Below are positions 1 to 6,376 of a stretch of 8,360 nucleotides of DNA, in pieces. Each line of letters opens with the position of its first letter. Positions within the stretch are counted from its first letter, which is position 1. This DNA is from Clostridia bacterium (GTDB taxonomy: Bacteria; Bacillota; Clostridia; HGM11327). Location of the stretch: NCBI GenBank assembly GCA_017935525.1, contig JAGBHJ010000165.1:1-8360 (forward strand). Direction: 5' to 3'. The position numbers and the translations under genes were made by a program. The notes below the pieces were generated by a model. It worked only from the letters and a program-made list of their open reading frames with translations, had not been told where the DNA came from and made no database searches.

Positions 1-1629
1 CTCCTCGGTAGTCAAAAGTTCCTCCGTGTCCGCATTCATAATGCTGTCGATATCACCGTATTTCTCCGCAATATTGATAGCTGTGCCCTTGCCCACGTAT
101 CTTATACCCAAGGCAAACAGAAGCCTTGCAAGGCCTGCGTCCTTACTCTTTTCGATGGCGGCAATATAGTTTGCGGCGCTCTTTTGACCCATTCCGGGCA
201 ATCCCTCCAGCTGCTCCGCCTTTAATGTGTACAGATCCGCCACATCCTTTATCAAGCCCTCGTCCAGCAGTCTTTTTGTCACCTGCTCACCCAAGCCCGC
301 AATGTCCATGGCGTCCCTGCTGACAAAATGCTCCAACGACCTTGCCAGCTGTGCGGGGCATTCACCGTTAGGACAGTACGTTGCCGCCCTGCCCTCCTCA
401 CGCACCAGCTTACTGCCGCATTCGGGACAATTCTCTATCATTTCAAATGGCTTTTGACTGCCGTCCCTGGCAGATGTCACAACACTTACCACCTCGGGGA
501 TTATCTCTCCCGCCTTTTGAATTATTACTCTGTCGCCTATTCTTATATCTCTTTCGCGGATAAAGTCCTCGTTATGGAGAGTTGCACGGGATACCTTAGT
601 ACCTGCAATAAACACTCCCTCAAGCTCCGCCGTGGGGGTAATGGCACCCGTTCTGCCCACTTGAAATGTGATATCGTAGAGCAATGTCTCCTTCTGCTCC
701 GCAGGGAATTTGTATGCTACTGCCCATCTGGGCGCCTTTGCGGTGTAACCAAGGACTTCCCTCTGGCTGATATCGTTCAGCTTTAGCACCAAGCCGTCAA
801 TATCATACGGCAAGCCGTACCTCTTTTCTCTCCATTCCTCGCAGATATCTCTCATCTGGTTGCCCTTTGATATAAGACCTATGGGCTCTATTACCTTAAA
901 TCCCAGGCTTCTTAAATATTCCAGCCCCTCCATATGGGTGCTCTGGCTCTCCGATGATTCTTGAGTATTAAACACAAAGATATCAAGCCTTCTCTTTGCC
1001 GTAATCGCAGGGTCCTTCTGCCTCAATGAGCCTGCCGCGGCATTTCTGGGGTGTGCAAAAAGCTCCTCGCCGTCCTCTGCGCGCTGCTTGTTCAACTCCT
1101 CAAACACAGCCTTGTCCATATAGACCTCGCCGCGGACGGTAACGTCAACGGGCTTCAGCAGTCGCAAAGGAATTGACCTTATGGTCTTGATGTTGGCAGT
1201 AACGTCCTCTCCTACAATGCCGTCGCCACGGGTAACGCCTCTTACCAGCACGCCCTTTTCGTATGTCAGCGCAACGGAAAGTCCGTCTATCTTGAACTCC
1301 ACAGCAAATTGGGGCTTGTCCACGGTCTTTTGAGTCCTTGCGATAAACGCCTCTACCTCCTCCACGTTGTAAGTGTTGGAAAGGCTCAAAAGCGGCACGC
1401 TGTGCCTTACCTCGTCAAAGCTTTCGGATATACCGCCGCCAACTCTTGACGTAGGAGAGTCGGGAGATGCGTACTGCGGGTATTGCTTTTCCAACGCCTC
1501 CAGCTTTTTCATCATTCCGTCAAACTCCACGTCGGATATTTCCGGTGCATCCTTTACGTAATACAAATATTCGTGCCTCAGAAGCTCGTCCTTAAGCTCC
1601 TCCATCACCCTTTTGATATCTTCGCTCAT
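1..1629 (-). CDS. ligA: NAD-dependent DNA ligase LigA (C-terminus cut by window edge)
   Basis: LigA seals nicks in duplex DNA, using NAD+ to adenylate an active-site lysine, and is the replicative ligase of bacteria. I translated 543 residues from the ATG at 1629 to the window edge without a stop. Seen: the Ia-domain segment YLYYVKDAPEISDVEFDG (residues 21-38), the catalytic KIDG motif with Lys113, an OB-fold segment with TFQVGRTGAITPTAEL, and a four-cysteine zinc site (Cys401, 404, 419, 424). Helix-hairpin-helix motifs follow, such as GLPGMGQKSA. Full-length LigA is about 650-680 residues, so the last HhH part and the BRCT domain should lie beyond base 1. The truncation is an effect of the window, not decay. 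The gene starts 4 bases after pcrA, and its AGGA ribosome site overlaps the pcrA stop, so coupled translation is likely. One variation: the Ia-domain Tyr of the usual EYD motif is Phe36 here. Confidence 0.97.
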   Translation of the reverse strand, partial: MSEDIKRVMEELKDELLRHEYLYYVKDAPEISDVEFDGMMKKLEALEKQYPQYASPDSPTSRVGGGISESFDEVRHSVPLLSLSNTYNVEEVEAFIARTQKTVDKPQFAVEFKIDGLSVALTYEKGVLVRGVTRGDGIVGEDVTANIKTIRSIPLRLLKPVDVTVRGEVYMDKAVFEELNKQRAEDGEELFAHPRNAAAGSLRQKDPAITAKRRLDIFVFNTQESSESQSTHMEGLEYLRSLGFKVIEPIGLISKGNQMRDICEEWREKRYGLPYDIDGLVLKLNDISQREVLGYTAKAPRWAVAYKFPAEQKETLLYDITFQVGRTGAITPTAELEGVFIAGTKVSRATLHNEDFIRERDIRIGDRVIIQKAGEIIPEVVSVVTSARDGSQKPFEMIENCPECGSKLVREEGRAATYCPNGECPAQLARSLEHFVSRDAMDIAGLGEQVTKRLLDEGLIKDVADLYTLKAEQLEGLPGMGQKSAANYIAAIEKSKDAGLARLLFALGIRYVGKGTAINIAEKYGDIDSIMNADTEELLTTEE

Positions 1630-1633
1630 AATC

Positions 1634-3880
1634 TTATCCTATTATTTTTAATACTGCAAGCTCTGCGTCAAACTGCTTTCTTCCAACATCGTCAAACTCA
1701 ATGGTAAGCACCGTCACGCTGCCGTTGTTGGAAATATTGCTTATAGTTCCTTCGCCGTATCTGGAATGCTTTACCCTGCATCCCACGGTGTATTTACTCT
1801 TTGGCTGTATCTGTGCCTCTGCCGCAGGTCTTTGCTGTGGCTTCAGCCCTGCATCCCTTGCAAAGGGGTTGGTATATCCACCGTAATTGCTCTGCTTTGC
1901 CGCAGCCCCACCACCAAAGGATGACGTCCTCTGCTGATTGTTGGTGGAATTTACTCCACCCGGGGACACGTACCTTACACACTCCTTGGGAAGCTCGTTT
2001 AAGAATTCCGACTTTAACGCAGTTTCCCTCTCCTTAAACTTCCAGCGGGAGTTTGCGTGGGTTATAAACAAAAGCCTCTTTGCCCTCGTTATGCCAACGT
2101 AAAACAGTCTGCGCTCCTCTTCCTTTTTAGCTTCCTCGTCATAGCTCAGCGGGAAAAGCCCCTGCTCCAGACCCGTCAAAAATACAACGGGATACTCACA
2201 GCCCTTTGCCGCATGTATGGTCATCAGCCCAACGCCGTTTTTGCCCAGGTCGTCGGTATCGGATGACAACGCCATGTTCTCCAAAAAGCCCGAAAGTGTT
2301 GCGTTTTCCTCATTATCCTTTGTGTACTGTGCCGCCGCGGATATAAATTCACCGATATTGGCTATTCTCTCCTCCTTCTGCTTGTCGGAGGAATCCTTTA
2401 TCCACTGCATATAGCCCGTCTTTTCAACAATATACTCTATCAGCTCCACGGGGCTCATAACGCCCTCAAGTGCAGAAAGCTCCAGGAATATCTGGCAGAA
2501 TTCACTCAGCTTGGCGCACATTTTTTCCGTCAGTATGTCGTAATCCGCCGCATCCAGCATAGCAGCAAAAAGGGAAATATCGTTTTCCTCTGCCACAGAC
2601 ACCAGCTTTTCTATTGTCTTTTCGCCAATACCTCTGGGCGGAGTGTTAACCACTCGCAAAAGGCTCTGTGTATCTCTGTCGTTTACCGCAAACCTCAGGT
2701 AGGAGATGATATCCTTTATCTCCTTTCTTTCGTAAAACCTCAAGCTGCCGACCATGTTGTACTTTATACCGTACTTGACAAAAACGTCCTCCAAGGTTCT
2801 TGACTGGGAGTTTGTTCTGTACATTACCGCAAAATCATTGGGGGCAAGTCCCTTTGTTTCCATCAGACCCTTTATCTGCTTGCAAACAAATTCCGCCTCC
2901 GCATTTTCGTCGTAGGTATTGCAGAGTATAACAGGGTCACCCTTTCCCAATTCCGTAAAAAGGGTCTTGTCCTTTCTCTTGATATTGTGCTTTATTACCG
3001 CATTGGCAGAATTTATTATATTCTCCGTGGATCTGTAATTCTGCTCCAGCTTTATTACCTTTGAATTCTCAAAATTCTTCTCAAAATTCAATATATTTGT
3101 GATGTCTGCGCCTCTCCAGCCGTATATGGACTGGTCGTCGTCACCTACCACGCATATGTTTCTGTAATGCGACGACAAAAGCCTCACAAGTTGAAACTGG
3201 GGCTCGTTTGTATCCTGATACTCATCCACCATAACGTAACGGAATTTTCTTCTGTAATAATCCAGCACGTCATTGTGCTCCACCAAAAGCTCCAGCGCCT
3301 TTAATATAATATCGTCAAAGTCAAGAGCGTTGTTTTCCTTCAGCTTCTGCACGTAATTGGTGTACACCGTAGCTATCTTTTTGTCGCGGAAATCCGTTTC
3401 AGACATTCTGGCAAACTCCTCGGGAGAAACCATTCTGTTCTTTAAGTCCGATATTTTTGACTTCAATGCGGACATAGAAACGTATTTTGAATCTATCCCG
3501 GCATCATTTGCCAGTTGGGTCAAAAGCTTCTTTTTGTCATCCTCATCGTATATCACAAAATTGCTCTCATACCCCAAAAGGTTTCCGTCCTTCCTCAATA
3601 TACGCAGACAGATGGAGTGGAACGTGCCGACCCACATTCCCTTGGAGTCCTCGCCTACCAGCTTGAATATCCTCTCCTTCATCTCGTTTGCGGCGTTGTT
3701 TGTAAAGGTCACCGCAAGCACAGCAGACGGATATACTTTCATATCCGTCACAAGATGTGCTATTCTCCTTGTCATAACCGTGGTCTTGCCGCTGCCTGCG
3801 CCTGCAAGTATCAGCAATGGTCCCTCTGTATGTAAAACGGCTTCTCTCTGCCGTTCATTCAATCCGTCCAATAATCCCAT
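1634..3880 (-). CDS. pcrA: ATP-dependent DNA helicase PcrA (UvrD/Rep family)
   Basis: A 3'-5' superfamily 1A helicase that unwinds DNA in repair, removes RecA filaments and resolves replication-transcription conflicts in the cytoplasm. The 748 residues match the usual PcrA length. Motifs in order: Q motif LNERQREAV (7-15), Walker A AGAGSGKT (26-33), motif Ia TFTNNAANEM (near 58-67), Walker B VMVDEYQD with Asp219-Glu220, motif III GDDDQSIYGWRGA (246-258), motif IV QNYRS, motif V around TIHAAKG (near 552-558), and motif VI YVGITRAK (near 590). A Gly/Ala/Gln-rich linker (about 640-690) leads to a C-terminal Tudor-like domain from about residue 695 (VGCRVKHSRYGEGTI). In Bacillus PcrA this domain contacts RNA polymerase. 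The ATG at 3880 is favoured because an in-frame TAG lies 24 bases upstream. The ribosome site is weak, only purine-rich. The gene is followed at once by ligA, the common Firmicutes pair. Confidence 0.98.
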   Translation of the reverse strand: MGLLDGLNERQREAVLHTEGPLLILAGAGSGKTTVMTRRIAHLVTDMKVYPSAVLAVTFTNNAANEMKERIFKLVGEDSKGMWVGTFHSICLRILRKDGNLLGYESNFVIYDEDDKKKLLTQLANDAGIDSKYVSMSALKSKISDLKNRMVSPEEFARMSETDFRDKKIATVYTNYVQKLKENNALDFDDIILKALELLVEHNDVLDYYRRKFRYVMVDEYQDTNEPQFQLVRLLSSHYRNICVVGDDDQSIYGWRGADITNILNFEKNFENSKVIKLEQNYRSTENIINSANAVIKHNIKRKDKTLFTELGKGDPVILCNTYDENAEAEFVCKQIKGLMETKGLAPNDFAVMYRTNSQSRTLEDVFVKYGIKYNMVGSLRFYERKEIKDIISYLRFAVNDRDTQSLLRVVNTPPRGIGEKTIEKLVSVAEENDISLFAAMLDAADYDILTEKMCAKLSEFCQIFLELSALEGVMSPVELIEYIVEKTGYMQWIKDSSDKQKEERIANIGEFISAAAQYTKDNEENATLSGFLENMALSSDTDDLGKNGVGLMTIHAAKGCEYPVVFLTGLEQGLFPLSYDEEAKKEEERRLFYVGITRAKRLLFITHANSRWKFKERETALKSEFLNELPKECVRYVSPGGVNSTNNQQRTSSFGGGAAAKQSNYGGYTNPFARDAGLKPQQRPAAEAQIQPKSKYTVGCRVKHSRYGEGTISNISNNGSVTVLTIEFDDVGRKQFDAELAVLKIIG

Positions 3881-3976
3881 TTCTTTTGTACACGTCTCTT
3901 TCTAATCGGCAGGTATATCAAGCCTCACCTCTGTTTTGTGCGGCTTTTCCTGCTAATAACTCTATTGTATATTGTA
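3881..3976 (-). other. pcrA-ligA leader with nested inverted repeat
   Basis: The 96 bases between the SPOR gene and pcrA hold no gene. They contain a nested dyad: outer arms GCAGG (3909-3913) and CCTGC (3949-3953), inner arms AAGCC (3920-3924) and GGCTT (3942-3946), all perfect 5-base matches, with a 17-base inner loop. Between the arms are 6 unpaired bases on one side and 2 on the other. No T-run follows on either strand, so this is not a standard intrinsic terminator. Transcripts from the promoter at 3971-3999 would begin near 3964 and carry the structure in the 5' leader. The base pairing is seen; any regulatory role is inference. Confidence 0.4.
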
Positions 3977-3999
3977 TCACGCAATAACCGCATTGTCAA
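3971..3999 (-). promoter_or_regulatory. Sigma-A type promoter for pcrA-ligA
   Basis: On the minus strand there is a perfect -35 TTGACA (3999-3994), a 17-base spacer and a -10 TACAAT (3976-3971) with 5 of 6 consensus bases. The three bases before the -10 are TGA, which fits an extended -10 (TGn). That TGA is also the stop codon of the upstream SPOR gene, so the -35 and spacer lie inside coding sequence. A second TACAAT copy lies at 3969-3964. The expected start of transcription is close to 3964, leaving about 80 bases of leader before pcrA. The match to consensus is strong; activity has not been shown. Confidence 0.75.
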
Positions 4000-4822
4000 G
4001 ATATTCTATCCAATTAAAGATGCCGTTTATGTAAACAAATTTTAACAAAGATGCCAGCTCCGCCTCGTCATCATGCGCAATTATCTCGGATATATCCGCA
4101 CAAATCCCCTCACAATACACCTTTGCGTCCTCAAAAATTTTATTTTGCTCGCCGTATGCTCCAAAGCAATCCCCGTACACCTCTATCTTATCCATAAGAG
4201 CCGTCAGCTTCTGTTTTAACGTATTAGCGTCATACTCCTTTTTGTCATATTCAAAAATAATCCTCTCCAGCTCGTCGTCAATTCCGTTTGCGCCGTTATA
4301 CGCCGCCGTCAGCCTTTCTATGCTTTCGTCACTACCCTTAACGTTAAGTTCCAGCCCGTCGTGGGAATAGCACTTCATCAACGTGGAGTACCCTTGCGCC
4401 TTTAGCTGGGACACCACAGTCTTTGCGTCATCCCCCACGGAATACCCCATTGCAAACACAAAATGCTTGCCCTCAATGCTCTTGATGTACCCTGCGCCGC
4501 CCTTTGCAATAATGGACTCCGCACAAGTCCTTGCGTTTTCCTCATTGGCAAAAACACCAAACTGCACAAAATAATGGTCCTCCGCCTCCACCCTTATGGT
4601 CTTGTATTCGCCCTCCGTGTTTGCACCGCTGTCCGCAGACGCCGTAGGCCCGGGTGCCACCACCACGGTATCCCCCGGCAATATTCCCTGGGACACCAGG
4701 CGACCTGTCATGGTTGCCAGCCCCACAAACACCGCAATGCCCGCCATCAAGGTCACGTTTACAAACGCCGCCTTGGAAATAAATATGGGCTTTTCCCTCT
4801 TTCTGATCTTAAAGCTTCTCAT
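3977..4822 (-). CDS. Membrane-anchored SPOR-domain protein with helical C-terminal extension
   Basis: 281 residues. A basic N-terminus (MRSFKIRKREK) is followed by one hydrophobic segment (about 18-40), giving a type II membrane anchor with the rest outside the cell. After a Pro/Ala/Ser-rich linker (about 55-75), residues 83-150 look like a SPOR domain: YFVQFGVFANEENA at the start, then an alpha/beta pattern including HFVFAMGYSVGDDA and LKAQGYST. SPOR domains bind denuded glycan strands in peptidoglycan, often at division sites or in spore-related wall processes. Unusually, about 130 more residues follow. They look mostly helical, hold several Cys, and I do not recognise them. The ATG at 4822 is supported by an AGAGG ribosome site 7 bases upstream. 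The gene is co-oriented with pcrA-ligA and may read through into them, although pcrA has its own promoter. The SPOR call is from pattern; the exact role is unknown. Confidence 0.8.
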   Translation of the reverse strand: MRSFKIRKREKPIFISKAAFVNVTLMAGIAVFVGLATMTGRLVSQGILPGDTVVVAPGPTASADSGANTEGEYKTIRVEAEDHYFVQFGVFANEENARTCAESIIAKGGAGYIKSIEGKHFVFAMGYSVGDDAKTVVSQLKAQGYSTLMKCYSHDGLELNVKGSDESIERLTAAYNGANGIDDELERIIFEYDKKEYDANTLKQKLTALMDKIEVYGDCFGAYGEQNKIFEDAKVYCEGICADISEIIAHDDEAELASLLKFVYINGIFNWIEYLDNAVIA

Positions 4823-4872
4823 TATATTACCTCTCCGTGAATTTGTTACTACATTTTATTCATTTTGCGAGG

Positions 4873-4878
4873 ATTATA
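4873..4878 (-). promoter_or_regulatory. Possible -10 element of the SPOR gene promoter
   Basis: On the minus strand this is a perfect TATAAT, 50 bases upstream of the SPOR start codon and set in AT-rich DNA. No good -35 is seen: the best candidates (CGTAAT at 17 bases, TTCGTA at 19) match poorly. The assignment rests on the -10 and its position alone. Confidence 0.45.
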
Positions 4879-4954
4879 TACTATTATTTTATTTTATTAC
4901 GAATTCCCGAAAGAAGAATTATCCTCAAATGATAAATTAGTATCATAACAAACC

Positions 4955-4961
4955 AAGGAGG
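4955..4961 (+). promoter_or_regulatory. Strong ribosome binding site of the terminase gene
   Basis: AAGGAGG, nearly the full anti-16S complement, sits 4 bases before the ATG at 4966. It fixes that start codon. No convincing plus-strand promoter is seen between 4823 and here; TATACT at 4877-4882 is a possible -10 without a good -35. Confidence 0.85.
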
Positions 4962-4965
4962 AAAT

Positions 4966-6351
4966 ATGGCAAAAACCATCACTCTTGACTATACCCCCAC
5001 TCCCAAGCAAGCCCTTTTCCACAAAAGCAACGCGGACGAGCTTTTGTACGGCGGGGCGGCAGGGGGCGGCAAATCAAAGGCGTGCGTAATGGAGGCGTTG
5101 ATACTCTGTCTGGAGCATCCCAAAACCCACGCATACCTTTTCAGAAGAAGCTATCCCGAGCTAAGGGATACCCTCATTGCCGAGGCGCTAAGGTCCATCC
5201 CATCAGCCCTGGGTAAATTCAGCGGGGCAAAATACGATTTTACGCTGAAAAATGGCAGCGTGCTCCACTTTCGCTATTGCGGCGGCATGACTGACGTCAC
5301 ACGCTACCAAGGCGTGGAGATACATTGGCTCTTTATTGACGAGCTGACGCATTTTGAAAAAGGCGTTTACGACTACCTCAAAACAAGGCTCCGCGCGCCA
5401 AACACCCTTGGCATAAAGCCCCGTGTCAGATGCACATCCAACCCGGGTGGCGTTGGCCACGGCTGGGTAAAGGCGTACTTTATCGACAGCATCGAGCCCT
5501 TTGTGTTAAACAAAAGGACGGTCTTCAGCCCATTGCTGGGGCGGGTGGACACAAAGACCGTCCAGTACATCCCCGCTTACGCCACGGATAACCCACATAT
5601 TTCCGACGACTATATATTTGAGCTGGAGCAAAAGCCCGAAAAGCTTCGTAAGGCTCTGCTTTTGGGTAATTGGGACGCATTTGAGGGACAGGTCTTTACA
5701 GAATGGACGGACGACCCGCAGAAATATTCCACGGGCAAATATACCCACGTCATCACACCCTTTGACATTCCAAAGAGCTGGCAAAGATACCGCAGCTTTG
5801 ACTTCGGCTTTTCCAAGCCCTTTTCCGTTGGTTGGTGGGCGGCAGACAATGACGGAAGGCTGTACCGCTACCGAGAATACTACGGCTGCACGGGCACACC
5901 CAATGAGGGCATAAAGATCTCACCAAGGGAGATAGCGCAAAACATCGCCGCCATTGAGCGTCAGCACGGTGAGTCAAACGTCATAGGCATTGCTGACCCA
6001 TCCATATTTGAGGAAAGCCGAGGCGAAAGCATCGCCATGCAGATGGAGGCCGAGGGCGTTTATTTTACCAAGGGTGACAACACCCGCCTTGCAGGCAAAA
6101 TGCAGGTACACCTTCGGTTGCGCTTTGACGAGGACGGCATACCAATGATGTACGTCTTCAATAACTGCAAGCATTTCCTCCGCACCATGCCAAATCTGGT
6201 TTACAGCGCCAAAAATCCCGAGGATATAAACACGGACTGTGAGGATCACATATACGACGAAACACGGTATATGCTTATGGACCACCCAATATCGAGGGAA
6301 AGGAAAAAAGTCGATTACGTTATAAAGGAATACGATCCCTTGGCGGATTAA
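4966..6351 (+). CDS. terL: Phage terminase large subunit (TerL)
   Basis: The motor and nuclease that cuts concatemeric phage DNA and pumps it through the portal into the prohead. The 461 residues are a normal TerL length. ATPase half: Walker A GGAAGGGKS (29-37), Walker B LFIDE with Asp125-Glu126, coupling motif TSNPGG (157-162). Nuclease half (RNase H-like): Asp279 in SFDFGFS, Asp344 in IADPS, and the C-terminal DHIYDETRY with Asp427 and Asp431 as probable metal ligands. All expected catalytic residues are present, so the protein looks functional. The arrangement fits the terminase_6-like families. The start is set by a strong AAGGAGG. The portal gene follows after 25 bases. No small terminase gene precedes it, where one is often found; it may lie elsewhere or be absent. 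The packaging mechanism (pac or cos) cannot be read from this sequence. Confidence 0.96.
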   Translation: MAKTITLDYTPTPKQALFHKSNADELLYGGAAGGGKSKACVMEALILCLEHPKTHAYLFRRSYPELRDTLIAEALRSIPSALGKFSGAKYDFTLKNGSVLHFRYCGGMTDVTRYQGVEIHWLFIDELTHFEKGVYDYLKTRLRAPNTLGIKPRVRCTSNPGGVGHGWVKAYFIDSIEPFVLNKRTVFSPLLGRVDTKTVQYIPAYATDNPHISDDYIFELEQKPEKLRKALLLGNWDAFEGQVFTEWTDDPQKYSTGKYTHVITPFDIPKSWQRYRSFDFGFSKPFSVGWWAADNDGRLYRYREYYGCTGTPNEGIKISPREIAQNIAAIERQHGESNVIGIADPSIFEESRGESIAMQMEAEGVYFTKGDNTRLAGKMQVHLRLRFDEDGIPMMYVFNNCKHFLRTMPNLVYSAKNPEDINTDCEDHIYDETRYMLMDHPISRERKKVDYVIKEYDPLAD

Positions 6352-6376
6352 ATATATACAAAAGGAGTTTATTGAT

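Larger units (their letters stand above)
4823..4965. other. AT-rich divergent intergenic region, host-phage junction
   Basis: This 143-base gap separates the leftward host genes from the rightward phage genes. It is too short for a small terminase, integrase or repressor gene. It holds a likely -10 for the SPOR gene, the terminase ribosome site, and a short dyad TTATC-N7-GATAA (4919-4935) that could be an operator or chance. If this is an insertion boundary, an attachment site could lie here, but one end alone does not let me identify a repeat. Confidence 0.6.

Noticed and set aside
328..786. 152-codon open frame on the plus strand
   Set aside because: It is antisense to ligA, across its zinc finger and OB-fold; the ligase translation explains the sequence fully.
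1..1629. ligA as a truncated pseudogene
   Set aside because: The frame is open to the window edge and all motifs visible so far are intact. The missing C-terminus is due to the window boundary.
3357..3905. 182-codon open frame on the plus strand
   Set aside because: It lies antisense to the well-conserved pcrA coding sequence, has no recognisable domain, and starts without a good ribosome site. It is a shadow frame.
3909..3953. Intrinsic terminator after the SPOR gene
   Set aside because: The stem is interrupted and no T-run follows on either strand, so it does not fit a Rho-independent terminator.
4941..4946. TATCAT as a -10 for the terminase gene
   Set aside because: Transcription would start at about the Shine-Dalgarno itself, and the -35 position (ATTATC) does not match consensus.
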